From assembly GCF_014204895.1 (NCBI RefSeq), contig NZ_JACHMF010000001.1:8308001-8372000 (forward strand): a stretch of DNA of 64,000 nucleotides, in the 5' to 3' direction. Positions within the stretch are counted from its first letter, which is position 1; each line of letters opens with the position of its first letter. The DNA comes from Paractinoplanes abujensis. Lineage in GTDB: Bacteria > Actinomycetota > Actinomycetes > Mycobacteriales > Micromonosporaceae. Under the pieces are notes generated by a model that was not told the DNA's origin, did no database searches, and saw only the letters and a list, made by a program, of their open reading frames with translations. The position numbers and the translations under genes were made by a program. Shown piece after piece: positions 24,963 through 33,583 of the stretch.

Positions 24963-26801
24963 TCAGTGGTGGCCGTCGCCTGACTCCTCGGCCCACACCC
25001 GCCAGTTCTCCAAGTCGCCGTAAAGGCCGGGAGTGAGCCAGCCCGGGGCCGAGCGGCGGAAGACACCCGGATCCATCGAGCCCGCACCCTCGGGGAGGGC
25101 ACCGATCAGATGGGGGACCAGCTCGCTCAAGTTGGCCCAGTGCACCAGGTCAGGGTCGGCGGGCCAGGCGCCGATGACCACGCCCGCGGGGACGCCGCGG
25201 CGGGCCAGGGCCTCCAACGTCAAAGCGGTGTGGTTGAGGGTGCCCAAGCCCGCGCGGGCCACCACGATCGTGCTCAAGCCCAACGTGGTGGCCAGGTCGG
25301 CCACGGTCCAGGACTCACCGGACGGGCGCACACCCATCGGGACGAGCAAACCGCCGGCGCCCTCGACGAGCACCAGGTCATGCTTGTCGGCCTCGGCCCG
25401 GATGGCGTCGACGACCTCGTAGAGCTCGAGCGGCGGCATCTCGGCCACCGTGGCGGCGGCCAGGGGTGCCATGGGCTCGGGGTACTCGGCCAGGGTCTTT
25501 GCCGTGTCGGGGGCGGCCAGCCGGGTGATCACGTCGATGTCGGTCGGCGCGCCGGTGTTGATGCCGGTCTGGCCCGGCTTGATCACGGCCACCCGGAGGC
25601 CGGAGGCCTGGGCCGCGGCGGCCACGGCGGCCGTCACGATGGTCTTGCCGACCTCGGTGTCGGTGCCGGTGACCAGCACGATGCCGCGCCACTCGCCGTT
25701 CGCGGGGCGACGCGGGGAGGGCTGGGCCTGCGCGGCCAGCTCGGCCGAGACCTCGGCGCCGATCGCCTCGGCGCCGGGCAGGTCGTCGATCCCGGGAGCG
25801 GAGGTGCCGGGGGCGGGGGTGCCGGGGGCGGGTGTGCCGGGTGTGGGGACACCGGGCGCGGGTGTGCCGGGTGTGGGGACACCGGGCGCGGGTGTGCCGG
25901 GCGTGGGGACACCGGGCGCGGGCGAGACCGGCACTGGCACGTCGGGCAGCGGATGGCCGGGCGAGGGGGCCGGTGAGATCGGCGCGGGGAGCGGAGGCTC
26001 CGGCGTGGACGGCACCTCGGGTGCGGGCACTCCGGGTGCGGGCACTCCAGGCGCAGGGGAGACGGGCGCGGGCGAGACGGGTGCGGGCTTTGCGGGCCCG
26101 GGCGAGATGGGCGCAGGCGAGATGGGCGCGGGCGAGATGGGCGCGGGCGAGATGGGCGCGGGCGAGATGGGCGCGGGCGAGATGGGCGCGGGCGAGATGG
26201 GCGCGGGCGAGACGGGTGCGGGCGAGACGGGCGCGGGGAGTCCGGGCGCCGGCGAGACAGGCGCTACCGGCTCGGGCTCGACCGGCGGGGCGGTGTCGGA
26301 CGGGCCGGGACGCACGGTTGTCGCGGCGGCCGGCCGGTCGGTGCCGGCTGCATCGGGTGGTGTGCCGGTTGCAGAGGCCGGCGGTGTGCCGGTGGCGGAA
26401 GGCGGCGGTGTGCCGGTTGCAGAGGCCGGCGGTGTGCCGGTGGCGGAAGGCGGCGGTGTGCCGGCTGCAGAGGGCGGGGACGTGTCGGCAGAGGGCGGGG
26501 ACGTGTCGGCTGCAGAGGGCGGTGTGCCGGCTGCGGCCGGCTCGGTGGTCCGGCCGCTCGTAGCGGGATCGGCCCCGGCCGACGGAGTGGTCCGGGCGCC
26601 GCGCTGGGCCGGCAGCGGGGTAGGGACCGCCTCCGGTGTGGTCAGTGATTCCAGGCCGACCGGGGCCAGGATGTGCTCGGGATCCACCGTCCGGGCCGGC
26701 AGTCGGAAGGCCGAACCCTGCGCGGTCAGCACCACGTCGGCGCCGGGCAGCCGGGTCAGCAGCGCGGTCAGGTCGACGGAGGTGGGGGATGAGGGGGTCA
26801 C
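24963..26801 (-). CDS. bioD: dethiobiotin synthetase with long repetitive N-terminal extension
   Basis: A 612-residue BioD, about 2.5 times the usual 220-240. The synthetase domain occupies about 370-600: P-loop TGTDTEVGKT (378-387), VIKPGQTGI, DLVLVEGAGGLLVP and TLGLSTIVVARAGLGTLNH. It closes the ureido ring of dethiobiotin from DAPA, CO2 and ATP. Ahead of it lie about 60 residues of ordinary-looking sequence (LTALLTRLPGADVVLTAQGSAF) and about 300 residues of Pro-rich tandem repeats (PISPA, PGVPTPGTPA and SATGTPP units). The GTG start overlaps the bioF stop (GTGA), so the reading frame is coupled and the extension is translated in frame. No signal peptide is seen. Confidence 0.9.
   Translation of the reverse strand: MTPSSPTSVDLTALLTRLPGADVVLTAQGSAFRLPARTVDPEHILAPVGLESLTTPEAVPTPLPAQRGARTTPSAGADPATSGRTTEPAAAGTPPSAADTSPPSADTSPPSAAGTPPPSATGTPPASATGTPPPSATGTPPASATGTPPDAAGTDRPAAATTVRPGPSDTAPPVEPEPVAPVSPAPGLPAPVSPAPVSPAPISPAPISPAPISPAPISPAPISPAPISPAPISPGPAKPAPVSPAPVSPAPGVPAPGVPAPEVPSTPEPPLPAPISPAPSPGHPLPDVPVPVSPAPGVPTPGTPAPGVPTPGTPAPGVPTPGTPAPGTPAPGTSAPGIDDLPGAEAIGAEVSAELAAQAQPSPRRPANGEWRGIVLVTGTDTEVGKTIVTAAVAAAAQASGLRVAVIKPGQTGINTGAPTDIDVITRLAAPDTAKTLAEYPEPMAPLAAATVAEMPPLELYEVVDAIRAEADKHDLVLVEGAGGLLVPMGVRPSGESWTVADLATTLGLSTIVVARAGLGTLNHTALTLEALARRGVPAGVVIGAWPADPDLVHWANLSELVPHLIGALPEGAGSMDPGVFRRSAPGWLTPGLYGDLENWRVWAEESGDGHH
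25800..26600. repeat. three blocks of tandem repeats inside bioD
   Basis: Block 1 (about 25828-25920) has three copies of a 30-bp unit encoding PGVPTPGTPA. Block 2 (about 26100-26215) has seven or eight copies of a 15-bp unit, GGCGAGATGGGCGCG, encoding PISPA. Block 3 (about 26350-26530) has 24/48-bp units encoding SATGTPP-type sequence, with degraded copies beyond. All unit lengths are multiples of three, so expansion or contraction keeps the frame. Confidence 0.9.
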
Positions 26802-27931
26802 GGTGAGCTCTCCACGATGACGTCCAGCGCGCGGGCGAAATCGGCGTCGGGGACCCCGGCGTTGAGGGTCAGGCGCAGCCGGGAGGTGCCGTCCGGGGTG
26901 GACGGCGGGCGGAAGCAGCCGACGGCCACGCCGCGGTCGCGGCAGTCCTCGGCCCAGCCCAGGGCGGCCTCGGGGCCGGGGGCGAGCACGGAGAGCACGC
27001 CGGCCGCGGGCGGGGACACCGCGAAACCGGCTGCGCTCAGCCGCGCGACGGTCTGCGCGGCCCGGGACGCCAGCAGTGCGCGCCGGTCGTCGGCCGTGCG
27101 GGCGATGCGCAGCGCCTCGTGCACCCCGGCGGCCACGGCCGGTGGCAGCGCGGTGTCGTAGATGAACGTGCGTCCGGTGTCGATCAGGTGGCGGGTGAAC
27201 GGGGCCGGGCCGGCCACCACGCCGCCCGCCCCGCCCAGCGACTTGGACAGTGTCGCGGTGACCACCACGTCGGAGCGGCCGGCCAGCCCGGCTGCCACCA
27301 CACCGCCGGCGCCGGCCGGGCCCAGCAGGCCCAGCGCGTGCGCGTCGTCGATCAGCAGCAGGGCGCCGCGGGCCGAGGTCACCTCGTGCAGCTCGGCCAG
27401 CGGGGCCAGGTCGCCGTCGACCGAGAACACCGACTCGGTCACCACCAGCGCGCGGCCGGGGTGCTCGTCGAGCAGCGCGGCCACCGCGGACGGCGAGTTG
27501 TGGGGGGCGACCACCGTACGGACCCCTGAAATTTTGCAGCCGTCGATCAGCGAGGCGTGGTTGTAGGCGTCGGAGACGATCAGGTCACACACGGATGTGA
27601 GGCTGCGCACGGCGGCCAGGTTGGCCAGATAGCCCGACGAGAACACCAGCGCCGACTCCGCGCCCAGCCAGGCGGCCAGGTCGGACTCCAGTTCGGCGTG
27701 TGCCACCGACGAGCCGCGGACCAGGCGGGATCCGGTGGCGCCCAGCCCGTACGCCCGCAGGGCCTGCGCCGATGCCTCGATCACCGCGGGATGGGTGGCC
27801 AGGCCGAGATAGTCGTTGCCGGCCAGATCGACGACGGCATCGCCTGATGAGCGCGGCCGCAGCCGACGGGTCAGCCCCGCCTTGGCCCTGCTTGCGGCCA
27901 GGCTCTCCAGGGCGTCCAACCAGCCCCTCAA
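26798..27931 (-). CDS. bioF: 8-amino-7-oxononanoate synthase
   Basis: A 377-residue PLP enzyme that condenses pimeloyl-thioester with alanine, the first ring-forming step of biotin synthesis. Visible motifs are LAGNDYLGLATHP, GATGSRLVRGSSVAHAELE, DDAHALGLLGPAGAG and the PLP-lysine segment TATLSKSLGGAGG. A TTG at 27929-27931 is chosen as start because GGTGGAGGTG precedes it and the product begins MRGWLDALESL, as homologues do; a GTG 18 bases upstream (27949) lacks a ribosome-binding site. The stop overlaps bioD. The pair is divergent from bioB. Confidence 0.92.
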   Translation of the reverse strand: MRGWLDALESLAASRAKAGLTRRLRPRSSGDAVVDLAGNDYLGLATHPAVIEASAQALRAYGLGATGSRLVRGSSVAHAELESDLAAWLGAESALVFSSGYLANLAAVRSLTSVCDLIVSDAYNHASLIDGCKISGVRTVVAPHNSPSAVAALLDEHPGRALVVTESVFSVDGDLAPLAELHEVTSARGALLLIDDAHALGLLGPAGAGGVVAAGLAGRSDVVVTATLSKSLGGAGGVVAGPAPFTRHLIDTGRTFIYDTALPPAVAAGVHEALRIARTADDRRALLASRAAQTVARLSAAGFAVSPPAAGVLSVLAPGPEAALGWAEDCRDRGVAVGCFRPPSTPDGTSRLRLTLNAGVPDADFARALDVIVESSP

Positions 27932-28004
27932 AACACCTCCACCGATCACGAGAAGGGGAAACTACCACCCCCCTACGACGGTCCTTCCCGGCGCGAGTCC
28001 TTGT

Positions 28005-28010
28005 TAGGGT
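28005..28010 (+). promoter_or_regulatory. -10 box of bioB, leaderless layout
   Basis: TAGGGT ends 6 nt before the bioB ATG and no Shine-Dalgarno sequence is present. The bioF-bioB gap is only about 85 bp, so both promoters share it. No convincing BirA- or BioQ-type palindrome was seen. Confidence 0.6.
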
Positions 28011-28016
28011 GCGGAC

Positions 28017-29012
28017 ATGTCAGAGATCCTCGGCCGCGCCCGCTCGCAAGTGCTCAACGACGGTGTCGGCCTCGACGAGGCGCAGATCCTCGACGTGCTG
28101 CGGCTGCCCGACGACGCGCTGCCCGAGCTCCTGCAAATCGCGCACGACGTCCGGATGAAGTGGTGCGGTCCCGAGGTCGAGGTCGAGGGCATCGTGTCGC
28201 TGAAGACCGGCGGCTGCCCCGAGGACTGCCATTTCTGCTCGCAGTCGGGCCTGTTCGCCTCCCCCGTACGCTCGGTCTGGCTCGACATCCCGTCGCTGGT
28301 CGAGGCGGCCAAGCAGACGGCGGCCACCGGCGCCACGGAGTTCTGCATCGTGGCCGCCGTGCGCGGACCCGACGCACGCCTGATGACCCAGATGCGTGAG
28401 GGCGTCAAGGCGATCAAGGCCGAGGTCGACATCCAGGTGGCGGCCAGCCTCGGCATGCTGACCCAGGAGCAGGTGGACGACCTGGTCGACATGGGCGTGC
28501 ACCGCTACAACCACAATCTGGAGACCTGCCGGTCGCACTTCCCCAACGTGGTGACCACGCACACGTGGGAGGAGCGTTGGGGCACGCTCAAGATGGTGCG
28601 CGACTCGGGCATGGAGGTCTGCTGCGGCGGCATCCTGGGCCTGGGCGAGACGCTGGAGCAGCGCGCCGAGTTCGCGGCCCAGCTGGCCGATCTCGACCCG
28701 CATGAGGTGCCGATGAATTTCCTCAACCCGCGTCCGGGCACGCCGCTGGGGGACCAGCCCGTGGTCGAGGGCAAGGACGCGCTGCGCGCGATCGCCGCCT
28801 TCCGGCTGGCCATGCCGCGCACGATTCTGCGGTTCGCGGGCGGGCGCGAGATCACCCTGGGCGACCTGGGCACGCGCGACGGGCTGCTGGGCGGCATCAA
28901 CGCGGTGATCGTGGGCAACTACCTGACCACCCTGGGCCGCCCCGCCACCAGCGACCTGGAGCTGCTGCAAGACTTGAAGATGCCGGTCAAGGCGCTCTCG
29001 GCGACGATCTGA
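28017..29012 (+). CDS. bioB: biotin synthase
   Basis: A 331-residue radical-SAM enzyme that inserts sulfur into dethiobiotin. The [4Fe-4S] cluster cysteines are C67, C71 and C74 in [14 protein letters not shown]. Further family motifs include [40 protein letters not shown] and [13 protein letters not shown]. Length is normal. It is followed 1 bp after its stop by the small auxiliary gene bsaP. It is divergent from bioF-bioD, so three of the four late biotin genes are here; bioA is not in the window. Confidence 0.96.
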   Translation: MSEILGRARSQVLNDGVGLDEAQILDVLRLPDDALPELLQIAHDVRMKWCGPEVEVEGIVSLKTGGCPEDCHFCSQSGLFASPVRSVWLDIPSLVEAAKQTAATGATEFCIVAAVRGPDARLMTQMREGVKAIKAEVDIQVAASLGMLTQEQVDDLVDMGVHRYNHNLETCRSHFPNVVTTHTWEERWGTLKMVRDSGMEVCCGGILGLGETLEQRAEFAAQLADLDPHEVPMNFLNPRPGTPLGDQPVVEGKDALRAIAAFRLAMPRTILRFAGGREITLGDLGTRDGLLGGINAVIVGNYLTTLGRPATSDLELLQDLKMPVKALSATI

Positions 29013-29013
29013 G

Positions 29014-29190
29014 ATGTTCTGTGACCGTTGCGGCGAGCCGGCCGCCGAGGGTGATCACGCGGCGTGCGCGGCGGCCCGGGCGTTGGAGCCGCCACGCTTC
29101 TGCCCCGAGTGCCGCCGCCGCATGAAGGTGCAGGTCGTGCCGGCCGGCTGGAGCGCCGCGTGTGTCGAGCACGGGACCCGTACGGGCTAG
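29014..29190 (+). CDS. bsaP: biotin synthase auxiliary protein BsaP
   Basis: A 58-residue cysteine-rich protein whose ATG lies 1 nt after the bioB stop. It begins [18 protein letters not shown] and continues with [15 protein letters not shown] and [10 protein letters not shown]. Six cysteines (3, 6, 18, 30, 33, 50) fit an Fe-S or zinc-binding protein. The position, length and [13 protein letters not shown] pattern match BsaP, the actinobacterial protein reported to be required by mycobacterial-type BioB. Its stop overlaps the stop of the convergent ACT-GNAT gene by 4 bp. It is easily missed because it is so short. Confidence 0.88.
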   Translation: MFCDRCGEPAAEGDHAACAAARALEPPRFCPECRRRMKVQVVPAGWSAACVEHGTRTG

Positions 29191-30233
29191 AACGGAGCCG
29201 GAGTCTCCTCGCCCACCGGGCGCACGCCCGGCACGGGCAGCGTCACCGTGGCCATCGCACCGTCCCGGTCGGCCGCACCCGCGCCCAGCCGGCGGAGCGT
29301 GCGCAGCATCGCCACGTTGTCGGCCGCGGTGTGGGCGACCAGGGCTGCGATCTCGGCCCGTTCGGCGTACGCGAGGAGCCGGCGCAGCAGGGCCGTGCCG
29401 ATGCCGCGGCGCTGCCAGTCGTCCTCGACCAGCATCGCGACCTCGGCCAAATCCCCTTCGGCGAGCAGGTTGGCCATCGCCACCACACGCTCGCCGGCCA
29501 CGGCGATCAGCGTGCGCCCGGTGCCCGACGGTTCGAGCAGGCGGGCCAGCCGGGCGTCGCTGGGGGTGCCCCCGCCCAGGTAGCGGCGCTGCAGGGTGGC
29601 CGCGGAGCTGCGCTCGTGCAGACCCCGTACGGCGTCCAGGTCGTGGCTCGTCGCGGCCCGGATCACCAGCTCGGCGCCGTCGGGCAGCAGCAGCGTGATC
29701 TGCTCGTCCTGCTGGCGCAGCATCGCGCCGGACAGCTCGACCAGGGCCTGGGCCCGCGCGTATTCGGCCGGGGTGAACGCGGGCAGCCGCCGCAACACCT
29801 CGAACGACCCACCGGCCGGGTCGGCCAGGGTCATCCGGGCCGCCTCGTAACCGGGGCGGCCGGCCAGGGGCTCCGGCCGCCAGCGGACCTCGGTCGCGTC
29901 GAGCAGGGCGACCAGCGCCTCACCGAGCGCGTCGGGATCGTGCGCGAGCCGCCCGGCCAGCGCCAGCGCCCGAGTGGGCTGATCGACCAGGCCCTGAGCC
30001 TCGGCCCGGGACACGAACGCGTCGCGCCCGCGGCCCTTGGCGATCGCGGCCAGCAACTCCGGCTCGCTCATCGAGTCGGGTGCGTCGATCAGGAAGTCGT
30101 CGACGGCGCCGGCCTCGGTGGTGTGCACCTGGACGGCGAGGATGTTCACCGACCGCAGCGCGAGGCTCGCGGTCAGAACGGAAAGATAGCCCGGCCGGTC
30201 GTCAACCGTTGCCCGGATCCGCCACAGCGCCAT
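29187..30233 (-). CDS. ACT domain - GNAT acetyltransferase fusion
   Basis: A 348-residue protein. An N-terminal ACT domain (about 1-75: [47 protein letters not shown]) is followed by a linker and a C-terminal GNAT domain (about 185-330) with [33 protein letters not shown], where [10 protein letters not shown] is the acetyl-CoA loop. It is probably an acetyltransferase allosterically controlled by an amino acid binding the ACT domain, as in actinobacterial lysine acetyltransferases. The ATG at 30231-30233 has AAGGGG 8 nt upstream; the GTG at 30242 does not. Confidence 0.88.
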   Translation of the reverse strand: MALWRIRATVDDRPGYLSVLTASLALRSVNILAVQVHTTEAGAVDDFLIDAPDSMSEPELLAAIAKGRGRDAFVSRAEAQGLVDQPTRALALAGRLAHDPDALGEALVALLDATEVRWRPEPLAGRPGYEAARMTLADPAGGSFEVLRRLPAFTPAEYARAQALVELSGAMLRQQDEQITLLLPDGAELVIRAATSHDLDAVRGLHERSSAATLQRRYLGGGTPSDARLARLLEPSGTGRTLIAVAGERVVAMANLLAEGDLAEVAMLVEDDWQRRGIGTALLRRLLAYAERAEIAALVAHTAADNVAMLRTLRRLGAGAADRDGAMATVTLPVPGVRPVGEETPAPF

Positions 30234-30339
30234 GTCCGGCACCCCTTTCGGCGAGTCACGTTCAGCTGTACCGGGTTCAATCTTCCTCCGCCGCTGTTAA
30301 CCGGACATTGCTTGAGCTGGGATTTCGGGGAGAGTCCGA

Positions 30340-31068
30340 TCACAGGGCGGACGGCACGGCGGCGTCCAGCCGGTCGCCCAGGATGACCGCGGCCGCGCGC
30401 ACCAGCTGCGCCACCCGGTCCACCTCGGTGATGTGGAAGGCGGCGGCGGGCAGCTCCGCCTCGTCCGTCCGGGCCACGACGAGCACCAGCCCGGCCCGGC
30501 CGAACGGCGCGATCGCGTACCGCGTGTTGTCCGGCGCGGTGAGCGGCCGGGCGCGCAGCGGGGTGATCTCGGGCAGCTGCAGCGGCGCGGGGGCCCGCCA
30601 GCTCGCGTACGCGATCGTCGGCTCGGCGCCGAAGCTGAGGCTGGGCTCGGCGGGCAGCGGCCGGGGCGCGCCGGAGCGGGCGGCCCAGTCGGCCGGTACG
30701 AACGCGGCGGCCGCCCAGTCGGCGGCCAGCAGGCCGGGCACGGCATCGACCAGTGTGGCCAGCCCGTCGGCCGGGTTCGCGGCCACCTGGGCCAGCAGTT
30801 CAGCGTCGTGGCCACCCGAGACGGGGGCGCCGATCGCCTTCCACACGCCGTCGACCTGCACGCCGGGGATCGCGGCCAGACCGGCCAGCAGCCGTTCCAC
30901 CCGCGCGGCGCCCGGCCAGACGACGGTGAAGTCGTCGACGGCCCGGCCGCCCAGCCGTTCCAGCACCACCACCTGCACGATGTCGGCCCCGGCGACGCCC
31001 AGTGTGCGAGCCACCTGACCGAGGGCGCCGGGGCGATCGGGCAGCGTGACTCGAACCCGCAGCAACAT
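30340..31068 (-). CDS. ACT domain-containing protein
   Basis: A 242-residue protein. The N-terminal ACT domain (about 1-70) reads MLLRVRVTLPDRPGALGQVARTLGVAGADIVQVVVLERL and VDDFTVVWPG. The rest (about 75-240) is Ala/Pro-rich, with a conserved-looking FGRAGLVLVVARTDEAELPAAAFHITEVDRVAQLVRAAAVILG end that resembles a degenerate GAF or binding domain. It has no catalytic motif, so it is probably a sensor. GGGAGGAG precedes the ATG by 5 nt. It lies upstream of the ACT-GNAT gene on the same strand, 106 bp away, and may act with it. Confidence 0.82.
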   Translation of the reverse strand: MLLRVRVTLPDRPGALGQVARTLGVAGADIVQVVVLERLGGRAVDDFTVVWPGAARVERLLAGLAAIPGVQVDGVWKAIGAPVSGGHDAELLAQVAANPADGLATLVDAVPGLLAADWAAAAFVPADWAARSGAPRPLPAEPSLSFGAEPTIAYASWRAPAPLQLPEITPLRARPLTAPDNTRYAIAPFGRAGLVLVVARTDEAELPAAAFHITEVDRVAQLVRAAAVILGDRLDAAVPSAL

Positions 31069-31184
31069 GCGACTCCTCCCGTCGGCAAGACGGCACGGTC
31101 ATGCCATCCCCGTAGGCGTACAGCCTGCCAATTCGGCGTTTCGCCCGGGTTGCGGAGCCGTGTCCTTCGCCGACAATTCCCCGG

Positions 31185-31190
31185 TAGGGT
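31185..31190 (+). promoter_or_regulatory. -10 box of the Cys-rich small protein, leaderless layout
   Basis: TAGGGT followed by exactly 6 nt and then GTG 31197. There is no Shine-Dalgarno sequence. Confidence 0.6.
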
Positions 31191-31196
31191 CGGTTC

Positions 31197-31316
31197 GTGA
31201 TCTGTCAGGCCTGCCGGGACAGGCGGCACGAGGACTGCCGCGGCGGCTCGTGGTGCGACTGCCAGCACCGCGCGCCCGAGCCGACCCCGCCGGTGACCGG
31301 GCCACCCGGCCCATGA
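31197..31316 (+). CDS. 39-residue Cys-rich small protein
   Basis: A very small protein encoded from GTG 31197 to TGA 31314-31316, starting VICQACRDRRHEDC. Five cysteines and nearby histidines (C3, C6, C14, C20, C22, H24) lie in the first 24 residues, followed by a Pro-rich tail. The pattern C-x2-C...C...C-x-C suggests zinc binding. Evidence for reality is the TAGGGT-N6-GTG leaderless promoter and the ATGA overlap of its stop with the start of the RibD-C reductase gene. No family is known to me. It could be a translational coupler as well as a functional protein. Confidence 0.65.
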   Translation: MICQACRDRRHEDCRGGSWCDCQHRAPEPTPPVTGPPGP

Positions 31317-32011
31317 CCGCGTTCCCCGCTTGGCCTTCGTCCCCGGAGGGGCTGGTCGAGCTCTATCCGCGCAACCCGGAGCCGACGCTGCGGATGAATT
31401 TCATCGCCAGCGCCGACGGGGCCGTGACCGTCGACGGGCTCTCCGGCGGCCTGCACGGGCCGGGTGACAAGGAGATCTTCGACTCGCTCCGGATGGTCTG
31501 CGACGCGCTGATCGTGGCCGCGGGCACGGTCCGGGCCGAGAACTACGACGCGTTGCGGCTGACCGCCGAGGCCCGGGCGTGGCGGGTGGCGCACGGCCTG
31601 CCCGAGTTCCCGCTGATGGTGATCGTCTCGCGCTCGCTCGACTTCGATCTCGACCAGCTCGTGTTCTCCGACGCGCCGATCCGCCCGATCGTGATCACGA
31701 CCGGGCCGCCCCGCAGCCTGGGGGATGCCGCCGAGGTCGTCGCCGTGGACGATCTGGCCACGGCCGTACGGGAACTGCATGCGCGCGGCGCCACGCAACT
31801 GCTCTGCGAGGGCGGGCCCAGCCTGTTCGGGTCGATGATCGCCGAGGACCTGGCCGACGAGCTCTGCCTGACGGTGTCGCCGCTGCTCGTCGGTGGTGGC
31901 CCCGGCCGCATCGCGACCGGGGCCACCACCTCCCCCCGCGGCATGTCCTTGCGGCACGTGCTGACCCTGCAGGACATGCTCTTTCTCCGGTACGTCCGTC
32001 AGGGCAGCTGA
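31313..32011 (+). CDS. RibD C-terminal-domain reductase (pyrimidine reductase family)
   Basis: A 232-residue protein of the RibD_C/dihydrofolate-reductase-like fold. Motifs are LRMNFIASADGAVTVDGLSGG, DALIVAAGTVRAENY, PLMVIVSRSLDFDLD, LLCEGGPSLFGSMIAEDLADELCLTVSPLLVGGG. These match NADPH-binding reductases of the riboflavin pathway type and stand-alone actinobacterial homologues of unknown substrate. No deaminase domain is present. The ATG at 31313 overlaps the stop of the 39-residue gene (ATGA), so the two are coupled. Its 3' end overlaps the convergent CU044_5270 gene by 13 bp. Confidence 0.88.
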   Translation: MTAFPAWPSSPEGLVELYPRNPEPTLRMNFIASADGAVTVDGLSGGLHGPGDKEIFDSLRMVCDALIVAAGTVRAENYDALRLTAEARAWRVAHGLPEFPLMVIVSRSLDFDLDQLVFSDAPIRPIVITTGPPRSLGDAAEVVAVDDLATAVRELHARGATQLLCEGGPSLFGSMIAEDLADELCLTVSPLLVGGGPGRIATGATTSPRGMSLRHVLTLQDMLFLRYVRQGS

Positions 32012-32904
32012 CCGGCCCGGTCGACGATCGCGATCCGCAGCTGGGCCGTAAAGGTGATCACGGTGTTCTTCTTCACGTCGGGCAGCTCGCCCACGACCAC
32101 GCTGCGCTCGCCCAGGAACTTGTACGTCTTCTCGTCGAAGATCAGGTCCTGCCGGAAGAAGTCGTCGGCCCGGGAGACCGCGACGCCGCGCCGCCCGGCG
32201 AAGTCGGTCCGCGGCACCGTCTTCGTGCCCGGGATCGTGGCCGCGGCGTCGAAGAGCGCGGCCAGCGCGGCGGGCGGCAGATACTGCTCGCGCAGGGTCT
32301 CGCTGACCTTGGTGAAGGCGATCTGGTCGACCGGGATGCCCTTCGGGCCGGGCTTGGCGTCCTGGTAGAGGAACGCGCGCATCGCCTTCGCGTCGGTCGG
32401 CAACTTGTCCCGATAGGCGGGGAAGCCCGCGTCCAGCGGGGTGTCGCCGTCCTTCTCGCGCAGCAGGCCGGTCCGGGTGCCGTCGACCGATTGCCAGACC
32501 TGGCGGCGCTGGTCCGACGGTGCCGTCTGCCCGTCCGCACCGACTCCGGCCCGGCGCCCGCTCCCGGCGTAGCGCGACTCGACGTAGACGAACTGGTCGG
32601 GCCGGGCCTTCAGCACCGGTTCGCGGCGGGCCTCGGCGGCGGCCAGACGCAGCACCTGAGCGGCATCCGAGGCCGTGGCCGGAGCCTGACCCCCAGGCCC
32701 GGCCGGTTCCGAGGGCAGGGCGAGCACGCCGGCCACTGCGACGGCCGCGGCCAGCGCCGCCGCGGGGGCCAGGCTCCAGAGGAATCTCGTACGGGATCCG
32801 GGTGGCTCGGCCCGGAACATGGCGGCCCGGGCACCGGCCAGGACGTCGGGCGCGGGCGGGGGCACGTCGGCGCGGAACTTCTCCATCAGGTCGAGGTCAT
32901 TCAT
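31999..32904 (-). CDS. CU044_5270 family membrane protein (sigma-factor partner)
   Basis: A 301-residue protein of the CU044_5270 family. A short cytoplasmic N-terminus (MNDLDLMEKFRADVPPPAPDVLAGAR) is followed by one membrane helix (about 44-64, SLAPAAALAAAVAVAGVLAL) and a large extracytoplasmic domain with FVYVESRYAG and DDFFRQDLIFDEKTYKFLGER. Such genes sit directly after ECF sigma factors in actinobacteria and probably act as anti-sigma or sensor proteins, though no zinc-binding anti-sigma motif is present. It overlaps the sigma gene by 8 bp. Confidence 0.82.
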   Translation of the reverse strand: MNDLDLMEKFRADVPPPAPDVLAGARAAMFRAEPPGSRTRFLWSLAPAAALAAAVAVAGVLALPSEPAGPGGQAPATASDAAQVLRLAAAEARREPVLKARPDQFVYVESRYAGSGRRAGVGADGQTAPSDQRRQVWQSVDGTRTGLLREKDGDTPLDAGFPAYRDKLPTDAKAMRAFLYQDAKPGPKGIPVDQIAFTKVSETLREQYLPPAALAALFDAAATIPGTKTVPRTDFAGRRGVAVSRADDFFRQDLIFDEKTYKFLGERSVVVGELPDVKKNTVITFTAQLRIAIVDRAGQLP

Positions 32905-33481
32905 CGTCTGATCCGTTCGTGAGGTCGGGCAAGGCGTGGCGGAGGCGTTCGCGGGCGCTGTGCAGCCGTGAGCGGACGGTGCCGATCGGGATGCCCAGCG
33001 CCTCGGCGACCTCCGGATAGCTGAGCTGGGCCTGGCTGATCAGGGTCAGCACGTCGCGCTGGCCGGAGTTGAGCCGCGCCAGAGCTCCGGCCAGGGCACG
33101 CACCTGCTCGGAGGCGTCGACCCGGGCCGACACGCGGTCGTCGTGACCGGCCAGGGCCAGATCGATGCCCGTACGGGCCAGGGCGTGGTACTGCCGGCTC
33201 TCGGCCCGCTGGTGGCCACGCAGCAGGTTGGCCGCGATGCCGTAGAGCCAGGGCAACGCGTCCGGCCGGCCGGTGTCGTACGCGGCTCGGCTCCTGAAGG
33301 CGGTGAGGAAGGTCTCGGCGGTCAGGTCGTCGGCGAGCGTGGTACCGACCCGGCGCGACAGATAGCGGTGGATGGTGGTGGCATGCCGGTCGAAGACCGA
33401 TCCGAACGCCTCGGGCTGGCGGGCGGAGAGCTGGATCAGGTCGCCGTCGGTGAGCTCGGCCCGCGTGGCCGTCGGTCTCAT
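32897..33481 (-). CDS. ECF-type RNA polymerase sigma factor
   Basis: A 194-residue sigma factor with only regions 2 and 4. Region 2 (about 25-95) includes FGSVFDRHATTIHRYLSRRVG, DDLTAETFLTAFRSRA and WLYGIAANLLRGH. Region 4 (about 128-185) includes LNSGQRDVLTLISQAQLSYPEVAEALGIP and GTVRSRLHSARERLR. It would direct RNA polymerase to a small regulon under control of the membrane partner encoded directly downstream. The ATG at 33479-33481 follows GGAAAGGG. Confidence 0.92.
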   Translation of the reverse strand: MRPTATRAELTDGDLIQLSARQPEAFGSVFDRHATTIHRYLSRRVGTTLADDLTAETFLTAFRSRAAYDTGRPDALPWLYGIAANLLRGHQRAESRQYHALARTGIDLALAGHDDRVSARVDASEQVRALAGALARLNSGQRDVLTLISQAQLSYPEVAEALGIPIGTVRSRLHSARERLRHALPDLTNGSDDE

Positions 33482-33583
33482 GCGCGCCCTTTCCGGTCGG
33501 TGGGAGTTCCGTCAACCCGTCTTTGGCCGATCGGCTCACATCGGTTCGTTTCCGGGCGCGCCTCCACCGTCGCGGCAAGATCT

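Noticed and set aside
25828..26215. Regular repeats that could suggest a CRISPR array
   Set aside because: Units are directly tandem with no spacers, all are multiples of three and in frame within bioD, and there are no cas genes.
25450..26820. Long plus-strand frame (456 codons) rich in GAGETGAGEMGAG-type repeats
   Set aside because: It is the antisense shadow of the bioD repeat arm. The minus-strand frame has a recognisable synthetase domain and is coupled to bioF.
31030..31060. GACTCGAACCCGCAGC resembles the T-arm of a tRNA
   Set aside because: It is inside the start of the ACT-domain gene (MLLRVRVTL) and no acceptor, D or anticodon arm can be built around it.
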